A DNA stretch of 64,000 nucleotides from Volvariella volvacea V23 (GCA_000349905.1 KB722738.1:2367406-2431405), one strand, 5' to 3'; positions 10,137 to 21,809 are shown, counted from the first letter of the stretch. Numbers and translations: made by a program. Notes: a model not told the origin generated them from the letters alone.

Positions 10137-11705
10137 ATGGTACAGGTTATCAATCGGGATACCAACTCCAATATGTGCGCCCAATGGCAGCGATCTCACT
10201 ATGGTCCCCAGTCAGCAATTAACGAACTCCCCACCGAGATGCTTACTACGATATTCATGTTCGCGAAGTCTTATGGTGTCTTCCCGGAAGTCCTTTCCCA
10301 AGTTTGTCAAAGATGGCGCTCCATAACGACCTCGGTGAAAGACCTCTGGACGGAGATTTTCGCAGGACCGATGTATCCATTGGGACTAGCCGAATCGAGG
10401 TTGCAAAGGTCATCCCCCCGGCCAATTGAATTCATTCTGGACCTTTACTATCCAAACGCACCAGGCGTGAACGAGTACTGGAGAAGAAAAAGTCTCGCTG
10501 AATTTGGGGATTTCAATGCTTGTCGTGATTCGTGGATCCGCGAATACAAGAGGGTCTTTAATCCAGAGCAGCTCCAGAGGTGCAGGTCTATTAGTGTCGA
10601 AGGTCACGGTTGCCACGCAATCCTAGCGGCTAGAGAACTCTTGGGCTTCATGTCGGACTACTCGGCGCCTCATCTCGAACGATTCAAATTCGACACAAGA
10701 TGCCAACCACGGGAGTGCAATCGCTACTTACCCTGGCTGATGGAAAGTTACTTGGGAGCTGATGTTCTGTTTTCTCGATGCGTATTCGCGTTAGACGAGA
10801 TTTCGAGCGCGTCCTGCTTTCGGAAGGGAGCACCTAACTTGACGACCGTATCGCTTTCAGGATTATCAATCGGGAATGTCATTCTAGATTCGTCCCACGT
10901 TACGTCGCTCACTCTATCTGAAAATAGCTGCTTCAACGGGTCTAGGCATCTGGATCTTGTTCTAAGCCGCTTCGAGAATCTAGAGACACTTCACCTTCAT
11001 GGCAATGTACTTGGGAACTGGCTATCTGACCGCACCGTACCTCCTAGCACCCTAAAGAAGCTTAAGACCTTGAAGTTCAGCGGGGAATATTTGAACTTGC
11101 ACGGTTCACTTTCCCGGCTTTCCATCCTGGTCCCTGAACACTTGATTTTGGATCCATTTTGGCCAGAATACTTGGGAGAGGTCGTCGAAGCTTCAACTGA
11201 AGACTGGTACTCGCATCTAAAGAAACTTACACTCCGTGTCGATGGTCAATTACTTGGTTCGCCCCGTAACAATCCCTTCATTACCGAATCAACGCGATAC
11301 CCGATTGGAATTTCCTACCCAGACTTGGGTGACACGACGGATATCTATAGAGTGACTTCATATCGACAGGCAATTCGAGATATCTCTTGTTTTTTCCCAA
11401 ACGTTGAGGATCTCGTCATCAGCGAGCTACTGGTCAATCAGGTGGCGAGTGCTTTAGCACCACTTCGCGGGGTGATCCCACACGTAGGAACACCCGGTAT
11501 CCACATTGCTTGGCGCCGTCTAATGACATTGAGGGTCGAAGCTAGTATGCCACACTGGATGACGAGAACAGAGCTCCGTGAGATGAAGAGGCAAAGAAAA
11601 CAATATGGTGTGCCGGTTCCTGCAGTCAGGATGGATTACAGGAACAAGAGACGGTCTTGGGACACGGGTGACATGGCAGAGGAGTTGGAAAGATCAAGAC
11701 TTTGA
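10137..11705 (+). CDS. Type-2 F-box-like/LRR-like protein
   Basis: Single-exon gene, 522 residues. The start MVQVINRDTN is chosen because the paralog at 62504 begins MVEVIQRGTT; an ATG at 10107 would add ten residues. An F-box-like domain occupies about residues 28-75 (INELPTEMLTTIFMFAK, then VCQRWRSITTSVKDLW). The remainder is an irregular leucine-rich solenoid with family landmarks NEYWRRKSLAEFG, RCRSISVEGHGCHAI and SAPHLERFKFD, and a C-terminus ending EELERSRL, as in the 62504 copy. F-box proteins normally bind Skp1 and present substrates to an SCF ubiquitin ligase; the substrate here is unknown. It sits at the left end of the first type-1 array, with its 3' end toward it. Confidence 0.85.
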   Translation: MVQVINRDTNSNMCAQWQRSHYGPQSAINELPTEMLTTIFMFAKSYGVFPEVLSQVCQRWRSITTSVKDLWTEIFAGPMYPLGLAESRLQRSSPRPIEFILDLYYPNAPGVNEYWRRKSLAEFGDFNACRDSWIREYKRVFNPEQLQRCRSISVEGHGCHAILAARELLGFMSDYSAPHLERFKFDTRCQPRECNRYLPWLMESYLGADVLFSRCVFALDEISSASCFRKGAPNLTTVSLSGLSIGNVILDSSHVTSLTLSENSCFNGSRHLDLVLSRFENLETLHLHGNVLGNWLSDRTVPPSTLKKLKTLKFSGEYLNLHGSLSRLSILVPEHLILDPFWPEYLGEVVEASTEDWYSHLKKLTLRVDGQLLGSPRNNPFITESTRYPIGISYPDLGDTTDIYRVTSYRQAIRDISCFFPNVEDLVISELLVNQVASALAPLRGVIPHVGTPGIHIAWRRLMTLRVEASMPHWMTRTELREMKRQRKQYGVPVPAVRMDYRNKRRSWDTGDMAEELERSRL

Positions 11706-12920
11706 AGTCGGATTTGGGATACTAAAGGACTCCTGACAAGAAACAGAAGGACTAAACTCGTATTTATGGACACTAACGAGTGCTCGTGTAAATGTGTGTA
11801 ACATACCATGTATATAATGTATAAGTGAATTTTGGATGCGGGTGACAGAACACTCGATTATAAGCAAGCCACATTGGTCAAAGGCTTCCTGAAATTTTGT
11901 CTATCAGCATTGCATGAGAATGTGTAAATTCAGAGGGGGGTAGGTTATGTCACATGTCCGGATAGGGAAAAAACCGGGCAACGTAACGAGTTCAAAACAG
12001 CATCTAAGAGCATAAAACTCAGATTGAGTCCTGTAAGAAATTGAATTTAAACTTGGAATAGCCCCAAATTACGAGCTTAAGTTACTAACCTCAAACATAT
12101 GAGCCAATATCAGCTGTTTTTGAAGCCTCTTTTATTTTACTGCTCGCATCGACTTTGACAAGTCCAAACCAATTGTGATGGTTCCAGTGAGGTTTGGGAC
12201 GAGTCAACCCGAGACCGTGACACAGACTTGGAGCGAGTCACAGCTGTAACAGCGGCGACACGATCCTTGTCGTTTGCCACGTTACACTCGCTTCAGCTTC
12301 AGTCAAAGAGGACCCCCTGCGTGATACGGCATTCATGCTGTTGTCGGTGCAACTACAGGTGTTATCACGGCTGGTACGAATACTCATCACAATTGACTAG
12401 TTGTACCCCAAAGGGTAGGAAACCCTAATCAGACCATTCGTTTAAACTGCGAGGCTTCTGAGCATTCCAAAACACATCAACGCGAAGTCGTGACAGCACG
12501 ATCCAAGTCTTGATGGTCGCATTCTACGCAAAATGTATAACAGGACACTACCGTCGAGAATACCGGAAACACCACCTTAAAGTTCTTTCAGATCTCACTT
12601 GGGCTTTGACGACGAGACCATGGCTTCCTTGCTTAAGACCAAGAACGTCGTCATTTAACCGCTCACAAGCAGATGGGGATTTCATCTGTTTATTTATTCA
12701 TCGTGGTCAAGCTTTGCTGTTTGATGGACCATCGTGCATGGAGATTTACAGTTGCAATACACTGTTTTTGTACCACATTTAAACGCTAATCAAAGCTTCA
12801 AGGCCTAGCGCCTGTACCTGTGCAAGCAATACTTGTATTGAGGGATAGTGTTCGTGCCAATAATACGCTATTTTGACAATAATTACATCACTAGACCTAA
12901 ACAAGCAAGTGCACACCGCA
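11706..12920. other. Intergenic region, no gene seen
   Basis: About 1.2 kb between two converging F-box-family genes. It is AT-rich near 11760-12150. Reading frames are short and carry no recognisable motif. Confidence 0.5.
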
Positions 12921-14418
12921 TTACTTGCGGACTTTTGTCCTATCTAATGTAATAACTTCCATCTTTCCCGGATCATAGCACCTCTTCAAAAACTGTTTAA
13001 AGCCCACCGTGTGGAGTTCCTGCATGCAACATATCTTTATCAACGGTCCGGACTTGATACCATGGCTGGAGTTATCATGGCACCTAATTCCAACGCCACG
13101 CCTCGTAGCGTGATCGCCATTAGATGTCACCAGAGTGGTAAGAATATCATCCAAGCGTTCCCAAGCTTGTGTATAAAAATCCATTCCTACTCTGGCTATA
13201 GCGAGCGCTTCGCTTGAGGGTACGATAACATGATGGACGCTGTTGGATAGGAGAAGCGTAATCGATTTAAGTGGACACGCCAACTTGGGCTTAGAGGAGG
13301 ATGTCGAGGACGAGTTTGAAAGCCCGGGTAGAGTACAAAGAAGGGAGGAGAGTTGTATGATTAGTCCGAAAAATAACCTGTCTTCAACATGCAACTTGAA
13401 GATAGACTTTAGTGAGGATAGAGATGCTGCTATTAAAACGTGCTTGAGGTTTTTGAGGCTAGTTAGGGTTATAAACTTGAATGAATCGGATGTGTAACCT
13501 GCAGTGCAAGTAAAACGGCGACACAGAGGCATTCTATTAGCATATCTTGGTCAATGTAGGAGGACACAACTTACTAAGAGCGCGAATAGAAAGAAATTCG
13601 AGTGAATCTTTGCATCCATCCAGTATTTTTGCAATCTGGAGGTTCTTCCTTTCATCGTCAACCTCAATATCGAAGCGCCTCAATGAGGTAAGATTTAAAG
13701 GACACTGCATATGGAAAAGGAAGCCGAGAGTATCATGCTTTTGGCTGTCGCTCGTCAACCCAAGACCTTCGATATGGACAGCCTGGGCGTTGGCGTCATT
13801 AAGTTGGGGACTGTACGGGTCGGAGCTTACTCCTGTGTCAAGTAAGGAAAAATCGAACGAGCAATGATCCAATTGAAGTCCCTTGATTGAGGTTGATGCA
13901 AAAAGAGTGGGGGGTACTCCCTCGAACCCAACCAGATTCACAATACGAAGAGTCGGTAGCCGGAAAGTCAATACCAATGCCTGCTTCAATGCATCGGAGA
14001 TGTTCAAGTAGTTAACCAGGAAGGCATGTAGATGAAGCTTCCTCAGTTTTGGCAAGCTTTTCAAGATTGTGGGTAAATCCTTGCGAATTGTGGTGTTGCC
14101 ATCATCGTCCTCCTCTACAGTGACCCAAGGACCTTTGTATGTATCTGGATCTGTAGTCTGATTGTATGCGCATTTATCGACGAATGAAAATGATTTAACA
14201 TAATCAGACGCCCAAGGAAAAGTGTGTAGTAACTGAGCAAAATCTTGTAGTGGAGTTGGGTCGCCGCTGCAAGTGATGGTCATCGAAGAATATCGATAGG
14301 CTCGGGTGATTGGGAGGAATCGACGCGAAGCTATGGCACATGAATTAAGAGTTTTGATGTCCTCTGGGTCTGCAGCGAATCCGATGATATGTTCGACGAG
14401 CTCGGTAGGAATGAACAT
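12921..14418 (-). CDS. Type-1 F-box/LRR-like protein, copy 1
   Basis: Two exons (14418-13575 and 13498-12921) with a 76-bp phase-1 intron give 473 residues. The N-terminus MFIPTELVEHIIGFAADPED and TLNSCAIASRRFLPITR form the family's F-box-like region (about residues 1-50). Leucine-rich segments follow, and the intron falls just after KDSLEFLSIRAL, as in the paralogs. The second exon contains SLKNLKHVLIAASL, a Ser-rich loop, AWERLDDILTTLVTSN and the tail FLKRCYDPGKMEVI. It is among the more divergent copies. A CACGTG element lies about 76 bp upstream. Predicted role: SCF-type substrate adaptor, inferred from the F-box-like start only. Confidence 0.85.
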
Positions 14419-14493
14419 GGCTGTGCCAGTGGTTGCCTTACTGTGGCACCTGTGGCAGTGGTCCTGTTTGTCACACTATGAGCCGCTAAGGTG

Positions 14494-14499
14494 CACGTG
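14494..14499. promoter_or_regulatory. CACGTG element upstream of copy 1
   Basis: Palindromic CACGTG about 76 bp upstream of the ATG at 14418. The 385-bp gap around it (14419-14803) separates copy 1 from the decayed copy 2 and holds no gene. Confidence 0.55.
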
Positions 14500-14803
14500 C
14501 CATACAGGAGTATCTCTGCACATTGTTAACGCTCACACATTTCTATCATGTAATGGCTCTACTGAGATACCTGCAGTCTATCTATTTTTTCCATGCATCC
14601 TACCTTGGCATATTGACTGCACATCATTTTTGTCTACTTTTGTCTTGATATTCATCCTTTCTTTTTGGTTTTTGTCGCATCACATCTTCATTTGTCTATC
14701 ATTGAGCTATCGTTTCTTTACTGGGGATAGGTGGTAAGCCAAGGTTATCGATAGCAGAAATGCATTCAATGGTCACAATCATGAAATAGGTTGTGCAAAA
14801 TGT

Positions 14804-16324
14804 TCATCCTTCAACAATAATACTCAATCCTCCTGTCTTGAGACTATTCCTCAAACGCTGCTTCAAGCCTGCTTCATTAATCTGATTCAAACGGTATATA
14901 TCTTCACCATAGGCTTGATGTCGCTCTCTGGGCCACAAAGGCGGGTGACCATGGTGTCATCAACACCAGTACTAGCACGATCACAGTTGTGATTAGCACT
15001 AATCAAAGAGATAAGAACATCATTGAAGCCTTCCTGAGCCTGGGTCTGCAAACTGATACTCTGCACGTCTTCTGGAGAGGTATCAGCCTGAATTTGGGCC
15101 ATACTTGCAGATTAATAGCAGTTGACTGAACCGATAGCAAGAGATTCCAGCCGACATGCCCAGCCGACATGCAGAAGGTAGTGCTAGTGCCGACATAGTT
15201 GAGGTTAGAAGCCCAGGGGGTGTCAACAGCATGGATGTTCATGGATATAATTGGTCTGGGAAACAACTTGTCCTCCGCAGATGATCTGTGGAAAGTTGCT
15301 GAATAGATTACTCTTGTCTTGACTGTCAGATGTTCAAGCTTCATAATGCCAGTTAGAGATATACAGTTAAGTGAATTTGATCGACAGTAGTCTAATTGAG
15401 GGGAGGTGGAGAAAGGGGGGGTCATTGTTGCAGTCACTTTGGCCAATAAAAAGAATACCACTTACAGATACATAGACACTGCAAGATTCAAGGGAATTCC
15501 TGCATTTATCCATGATTTTTGCAACATAGCTGCTCTTGCCACCATCAAGCAAGTCAACATGGAGCCGCTTCAGGGCTGTTACATTGAGAGGACAGATGGG
15601 ATGGACAAGAAAGTTGATCATGTCTTTCATAGATCCTGGCGGCCACGCCTAACACTTCAAACTGAGGTCCTTGATAGCACGGTCAGTTAAAGCCCACAGA
15701 GAGCTCATGTCGGGGGCACCGGTCAGGGTGCCAAATTCGGAGGAAGTATCAATAGTGCAATTGCACATTGAAAGTGACTTGATGGGGATCGAGGAAAAGA
15801 CAACAGGTGATATCCCACAGAACCCCTCCAATTCCAGGGTTTATAGAGTTCGTAGAAGCAAAGCGATCACTGCTCGCTTCAATTGGATTAGACAACCTGG
15901 AGTAGCTCCTAAAATTTTTGGACAGGAGGTGAAGCAAGTGCAGACTCGTCAAACTCTCCAATACAAAATGCAAATCCCCACGCAGCGTCGTCGTGTCACC
16001 CTGGTCTTCGGTGTCTATGATTATCCACGGACTTCTGGAGTCCCTGGATGGAATATTTGGGAGCATGTCGAACTCGTCGTCTGAGAATCTGAAAGATCGA
16101 ACGTATTTCGACACCCAAGGAAAGTCCTGCAGTAGATGTTCAAATCTCTCGAATGGACCAAGATCATGAGTGTACGTGATAGATATCGAGGAATACTTGT
16201 AAAACCGGATGGTTAAGAGGAAGTGGTGTGAAGTAAGGGCGAGTGAGCTGAGTGTTCTGGCGTTGTTTTACTGTTCAACAAATGTGAGAATAAGCTCGAG
16301 AAGCTCGGTGGGGATGGCGGTCAT
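14804..16324 (-). pseudogene. Decayed type-1 F-box/LRR-like copy 2
   Basis: The copy begins MTAIPTELLELILTFVEQ and then meets an in-frame TAA where paralogs continue into their TLNSCAL-like segment. Homology runs on as SLALTSHHFLLTIRFYKYSS and WVSKYVRSFRFSDDEFD, then changes frame repeatedly: PVVFSSIPIKSL near 15800, NFLVHPICPLNVTALKRL near 15600, LTGIMKLEHLTVKT near 15340, and finally NSLKTGGLSIIVEG ending at 14804. At least one nonsense codon and several frameshifts make it non-functional. No CACGTG was found just upstream, unlike most copies. Confidence 0.85.
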
Positions 16325-16691
16325 GCTGGTGCAGGTCAAGTTGTGTCAGTTCACTGCAAATGCCGTGGGTAGCAACTACCAAGAAGGATATGAGATGCTT
16401 TCAAGAGCGTCAGAGCAGAACGCAGATGTATACATGTGCATATATTCACCCTTTGGCAATCCAACAAGATGATTACCCCCAATAACATACACCCTAACAA
16501 AATGAAATAAAGCAGCCAGTATTTTTGGTCAGTATGACGACACTGACATCGTTGGCAGGGACACTTCCTTCTCCAGTAGGACTTGACCAACACTGAAAAC
16601 GAGCAACGAAGACCTTGAATATTTCAGATTCATCCCCTGAGGTACACCCTCACCTAAGACGATGGTTACCAATCTGACCTCGGCCCACAAC
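16325..16691. other. Intergenic region between copies 2 and 3
   Basis: 367 bp: the upstream side of the decayed copy 2 and the 3' flank of copy 3. No gene or clear motif was seen. Confidence 0.5.
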
Positions 16692-18152
16692 CTACTCTTC
16701 CAAACGCTCAATGATAACTTCTACTCTTCCTGTCTCAAAGCACCTCCTCAGGCATCTCGTTTTCAGTTGCTTTACGACAATCTCCTTTGCACAGTGTATC
16801 TTAACGACAGGTCCTGTGGCACCATTAGTAGTGACCAGAGAGGTCAGGACATCGTCTAGGCGTTCCCAAGCTCGAATCCTGGTATTAATGTTTTGTACCT
16901 CTTCTGCTGGAGTGCCCTCACGAATCTTGGGTATCCTTGCAGATTGACATCCGTTGACTAGCCCAATGGATAGAGATTCCAGCGGGCATGTGCATCTCAA
17001 CTTGGACACAGAGGACGTGGATGAGACAGAGGAGGACGAAGGCGAAAGCCCGGGGAGGGTAGATAGGCAAGCAGCGATTTGTATGATTGGACCGGGAAAT
17101 AATCTGTCCTCGGCGGATAACATGGTCCATTTTTCTAGTGTAAATACTTTTGTGCTGAGCGTGAGATGTTTGAGATTTGTTAGGCCAGATAGAGATATAT
17201 GCTTGAGCGAGTCCGACCAACAATATTCTGTCGGGGAGATCGACGTAGAGTACAAAAGGTTTGATATCAGATGCTGGTGGTCATATTTTTGTGACTCACC
17301 ATAGACAATAAAGTTGAAAGACTCGAGTGATCCTCTGCATTTATCAATGACCTCCATAATGCGAGGGCTCTCCATTCCGCCAAACATTTGAACGTGGAAG
17401 TGCTTGAGAGATGTGAGACTTAATGGACAGTTGGGATGAAGAAGGAAAATGAGGGCACTCCCTAAATCTTCCCTTGGATATGATGCGCCTTTTAGCTTTA
17501 GATCCTCGATGCATGCATTCCTAGTCTCAGCCTGGGAGTGACTTGGTTGAATAGCAGGCCAAACGACAACATCGGGGGAATATGGTAGATCAAAGGTACA
17601 TTTGGCAACATGGAGTGACCTGATATGGGTCGACGAGAAAAGGACAGCGGGTATCGCCTGCAGGGACTTTAAATGCACTGTTTGAAGAGTCGGGAGGCTA
17701 AAAGTCGACATCAAGGCCTGCTTTAGCGGGTCGGAAAACACAGGGTAGGATTGGCGGGTCTTGGATTGGAGTCTAATATACTTGAGTCTCGTCAAGGCTC
17801 TTAGGACCGTTGGTAGATCCCCAAGTCCACCATCGTCCGAATCCACAAGCCTCCAAGGACCTGGGTAAGGTATGTTGTAATCGTCATCGTATATCCATGG
17901 GTTACAATCAATGAAGGAGAACGATTGAACATAGCCAGCTACGCAAGGAGAGGCCTTTAATAAGCACGCGAATTTCTGGAGTGGAACAACGTCGAGGTCA
18001 CAGATAATGGATATCGAGGAATATCTGTAGAACCGGATGATCGGAAGGAGGTGAGACGAAGCAAGGGCGCACGAATTGAGAGTTTTGATATCATTTGATG
18101 ACCAAACGAATTTGATAATGTGTTCTATGAGCTCGGTGGGGAAGATGCTCAT
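16692..18152 (-). CDS. Type-1 F-box/LRR-like protein, copy 3
   Basis: Start MSIFPTELIEHIIKFVWSSN, then TLNSCALASSHLLPIIR as the F-box-like region. The whole span is one open frame (486 residues). By comparison with paralogs, a 72-bp intron (17299-17228, GTGAGT...ACAG) sits at the conserved phase-1 site, giving 462 residues when spliced. The body has leucine-rich segments (LPTVLRALTRLKYIRL, FLLHPNCPLSLTSLKHF). The C-terminal part carries a Ser-rich loop, AWERLDDVLTSLVTTN, VKIHCAKEIVVKQL and RCFETGRVEVII. A CACGTG element lies 53 bp upstream. The function is inferred as for the family; the alternative with a retained intron is equally open. Confidence 0.85.
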   Translation of the reverse strand: MSIFPTELIEHIIKFVWSSNDIKTLNSCALASSHLLPIIRFYRYSSISIICDLDVVPLQKFACLLKASPCVAGYVQSFSFIDCNPWIYDDDYNIPYPGPWRLVDSDDGGLGDLPTVLRALTRLKYIRLQSKTRQSYPVFSDPLKQALMSTFSLPTLQTVHLKSLQAIPAVLFSSTHIRSLHVAKCTFDLPYSPDVVVWPAIQPSHSQAETRNACIEDLKLKGASYPREDLGSALIFLLHPNCPLSLTSLKHFHVQMFGGMESPRIMEVIDKCRGSLESFNFIVYGESQKYDHQHLISNLLYSTSISPTEYCWSDSLKHISLSGLTNLKHLTLSTKVFTLEKWTMLSAEDRLFPGPIIQIAACLSTLPGLSPSSSSVSSTSSVSKLRCTCPLESLSIGLVNGCQSARIPKIREGTPAEEVQNINTRIRAWERLDDVLTSLVTTNGATGPVVKIHCAKEIVVKQLKTRCLRRCFETGRVEVIIERLEE

Positions 18153-18460
18153 GGTTATACTTGCCCGAATTCATCCGTGTCTAGACTACTAGCAGAGGGA
18201 ATGTCACGTGATGATAGCGCCCTACCGGCCGTGGCAGAAGTCCCACTAATTTTCACCGTTGGCAGAAATTGTAGGTGATTGGAAAAGAGTGTCCGGTATC
18301 CCTTGAAATCGTATCAAATTGTGAAGTGATAGTGGGCGAAAAGGAGACATCAGCCCGGGAGTAGATGCATGAACGGTCTCTGGATGTGCAGAAATGGAAC
18401 CGCCCACCAGCACGTGGTTACCGGTTACCAATCGCGCGGCGCGCATCACCACCGCCAGCC
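18153..18460. promoter_or_regulatory. Divergent promoter with two CACGTG elements
   Basis: A 308-bp region between divergently transcribed copies 3 and 4. CACGTG occurs at 18205-18210 (53 bp from the copy 3 ATG) and at 18411-18416 (about 45-50 bp from the copy 4 ATG). The blocks beside them read CGCTATCATCACGTGA (minus) and CGCCCACCAGCACGTGG (plus), resembling elements at other copies. Confidence 0.6.
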
Positions 18461-19909
18461 ATGGGTGCTCTCCCCATCGAGCTCATCGAGCACATCGTCG
18501 ACTTCATAGGAAGCTCAAATGATACTCAAACACTCGACTTCTGTGCTCTTGCTTCGCGCCAACTCCTCCCCACTACACGACACCACAAATACTCCTCGAT
18601 ATGCATCACCTGCGGACTCGACATCATCCCGCTTCAAAGATTTGCTCGTTTACTGAACACGTGCCCCTGGGTAGCTGACTATGTCCAATTATTTGATTTC
18701 TACGATGGTGACATATGGTGGGCCTCGGAGAATCCAGAAAGGGATTACGTCGACCCCTGGAAGACGGTAGCCATGGTCAATCATAACGACGGCACGATTG
18801 GAGAAGATTTGCCATCAGTCTTGAATGCCATGAAGAAACTGAGGGTGCTTCGCCTTCGAGCGCATCATCTCAGAAAGTATGCAATATTCTCGGAGCCCTT
18901 GAGGCAGGCACTGGTGTCCACCGTCCACCGGCTAACTTTCCATACCCTGGATGTGTATGCGATCGAAGACATACCCGCCACCCTCTTTTCGTCCACCGCA
19001 GTTAAGGCCTTACATATGAAGCGTTACAGTTACCGACTTTCCTATTACCGAGGCTGATCCTGGATCTCCGACCACTCAGTCAGACGATTTCCAGCCTCGG
19101 GAAGTCTATATCGAGGGACTTAAACTAACGGGCACATTATACCCTCGCAGATCTTTGGACAGTTTTCTCGATTTCCTCCTTCACTCCCACTGCCCAATAA
19201 ATCTCTCTTCCCTTCGCCACCTTAATGTTTCAGCTATGGATGGGACCGAGAGTGTTCGTGTGATGAAGATTATCAATCAATGTAAGCGATCCCTCGAATC
19301 TTTCGAATTCAATGTATCTAGTAAGATATCCACCATCGTTAGCTAATTCATTACTAACCTTACCCATGCCCTTAACCAGCATACTCGTGGTCCAACTCAC
19401 TGAATAACATATCCCTAAGTGATTTGATCAACCTCAAGCATCTCGCAATCGGAACGACTACATTATCGGAGCACTTCCCCTTGTTATCGGATGAGGATAA
19501 GTTGTTCCCTGGACCAATTATACGAATTGCATCCATGCTGGAGGATCTCCCTGGACTTTCACAGCAGTCAGGCTCATGTCGGCTGGAATCACTAACTATC
19601 GGCCTGATCAACTACTCTCAATCGGCGAGGATACCCTCCATACAATCAAATACCCCATTTGAAGTAGCGCAAAGTATCATATTTCGGAATCAGGCTTGGG
19701 AACGACTAGACGCTATCCTTCTATCTATAATCAACGTCAACCAGGATCGTCATCGCGGCATCGGTTTCATAGAACCAATTGTGAAGATCCATTGTCTAAA
19801 GGGAATCAGTATAAAGCATTTGAGAAGTCGATGTTTGAAGAGGAGCTATAAGACGGGAAGAATGGAGATTATAGTTTTACCCGAAAGTTTTGCCTTTACG
19901 CACGTGTAA
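18461..19909 (+). pseudogene. Frameshifted type-1 F-box/LRR-like copy 4
   Basis: Start MGALPIELIEHIVDFIGSSN; the family F-box-like region and leucine-rich body read cleanly to ALHMKR near 19024. There, two bases appear lost from what paralogs show as a Cys codon (KRC), and the frame runs into TGA after SYYRG. Continuing one frame over restores homology: VTDFPITEADPG, PREVYIEGLKLTG, LNLSSLRHLNV-like text, then exon end at 19320, a 59-bp intron (19321-19379) and a full second exon 19380-19909 with WSNSLNNISLSDLINLKHL and KRSYKTGRMEII. It is either a recent pseudogene or a sequencing error; all else, including the promoter element, is intact. It forms an inverted pair with copy 5. Confidence 0.75.
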
Positions 19910-20326
19910 CCCGCGATTTGTTGTGCTCCGTTGTGCGATTTGCTTCATACTAGTTGTGCAAGATGCTCGTACCCACGGGCGATGTATTTGCTTCCATTCG
20001 ATTGTCCTGTAGCATTTCCTAGCTACGTCTCGATGTTAACGTCTATACATCAGTCTACCCAGTAGCACCTCCAATCTCAGCAATTCATCTTCGCATAGGA
20101 AATCGATGGGCAAGAGTTCTCAACGGGTCGTAAAATTTGGCTAATGCGCTCCGTTCTAGCATAGCAGCGAAGTTTGTACCTTTAACTCGCTCAAACAAGC
20201 AGTTTCCTTGAAACTATCCAACCTTTGAGCTTCTCAAAATGCACGCATATATGTTTATCTATGCTGCGCTAATTCACCGCATAATATAGCATTCTCAATA
20301 CAGAACTTGCTACAATTCCACTCTAC
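19910..20326. other. Spacer of the inverted pair
   Basis: 417 bp between the converging 3' ends of copies 4 and 5. No gene was seen; it probably holds both 3' UTRs. Confidence 0.5.
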
Positions 20327-21766
20327 CTAACCTTCAACGACGACGATTTTCATCCTCCCAGTCTTATAGCTCCTCTTCAAACATCGACTTCTCAAATGCT
20401 TGACACTGATTCCCTTGAAACAATAGATCTTCACAATTGGTTCTGCGAAACTAGCACCACGATGACGGTCCTGGTTCGCAGTGATTATCAATATAAGGAC
20501 ATCGTCTAGTCGTTCCCAAGCTTGATTCCGAAAAATGATGCTTTGCGCTACTTCTAGTGGAGTGTTCGATTGTATGGAGGGTATCCTCGCTGATTTAGAG
20601 TGGCTGAGTAGACTAAGCGTTAGCGATTCCAGTCGACATGAGTTTGACTGCTGCAAAAGTCCCGGAAGAGTCTCCAACATGGATGCAATTCGTATGATTG
20701 GTGCAGGGAACAATCTGTCTTCGTCCGATAATGACGGAAAGTGCTCTGAGAGTGTGGTTGTTCCGATTGCGAGATGCTTGAGATTGATTAAACCACTTAG
20801 GGATATGTAATTTAGCGAGTTCGACCACGAGTATTCTGATTAGGGATGTAGGCGCGGTTAATGACGGATTAACTGGTGAACGACAGATGCCTTACTAGAC
20901 ACGTTGAACTCGAAAGATTCTAGAGATCGTCGACATTGATTGATGATTTTCATGACATGAGCGCTCTCGGTTCCGTCCACGGCTTGAACACTGAGATGCC
21001 GAAGAGAAGTGAGATTTAAAGGACAGTCTGGGTGGAGAAGAAAGTCGAGGACGTTCTCCAAGTTTCTACGAGGATACATCACGCCTATCAGTTTGAGTCC
21101 CTCGATGTAAACACCCCGAGGCCAAGAATTGCCCAATCGTGTAATCTGGGACCCAGAATCAACGTCGGCAAGCGGAAAGTCGGCAATGGTGCAACGCTTC
21201 GTGTGAAGAGCCTTGATCATGGTAGACGAGAAGAGAATGGGGGGTATTTCTTCAAACCCGTTTAGATCCAGGGTATGGAAAGTTGGCAAGCGAAGAGTGG
21301 ACGACAATGCCTGTTTCAGCGGTTCTGAAAATATTGCATATCTTCGCGGACTATAAGCTCGAAGGCAAAGCATTTTTAATTTCTTTAGGGCGTTCAAGAT
21401 TGAGGGCATATCTCCTCCGACCGGTGTACCATCGTGATCGTCACCAGTGTCCGTATCGACAATCTTCCAGAGACTGACATAGGGTCTTCTTGGATCCTCT
21501 GTGCCCCACCATATGTCGTAATCGTAAAAGTCAAACGATTGGACGTAGTCGGCTATGCAAGGGGAGTTTTTCAATAAACGAGCAAATCGTTGGAGAGGGA
21601 TGATGTTGCGTGCACAGGCGATAGATATGGAGGAGAATTTGTGGTACCGTGTGACCGGAAGGAGTTGGCGCGAAGCAAGAGCACAAGAATCGAGCGTTTG
21701 TGTATCATTTGAGCCCCCGACGAAGTCGATAATGTGCTCGATGAGCTCGATGGGGAGGGTACCCAT
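20327..21766 (-). CDS. Type-1 F-box/LRR-like protein, copy 5
   Basis: Exons 21766-20896 and 20835-20327 with a 60-bp intron at the conserved phase-1 site give 459 residues. The start MGTLPIELIEHIIDFVGGSN is preferred over an upstream in-frame ATG at 21850 because it matches all paralogs and lies below a CACGTG element. The F-box-like part ends in DSCALASRQLLPVTRYHK. The body includes LPTFHTLDLNGFEEIPPILF and LDFLLHPDCPLNLTSLRHLSV; the tail has NQAWERLDDVL and CLKRSYKTGRMKIVV. It is very close to the frameshifted copy 4, to which it is arranged tail to tail. Role inferred: SCF adaptor. Confidence 0.88.
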
Positions 21767-21803
21767 AGTTGGCGGTGGTGTCATGGGCGCACGGTTTTTG
21801 TAG

Positions 21804-21809
21804 CACGTG
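21804..21809. promoter_or_regulatory. CACGTG element upstream of copy 5
   Basis: CACGTG about 40 bp upstream of the ATG at 21766. On the minus strand the context is CGCCCACCATCACGTGCTA, close to the element of copy 4. The rest of 21767-22142 shows no gene. Confidence 0.6.

Noticed and set aside
16861..16880. tRNA-like GCTCGAATCC (T-loop-like) sequence
   Set aside because: It lies within the coding sequence of F-box copy 3, with no cloverleaf partner arms.
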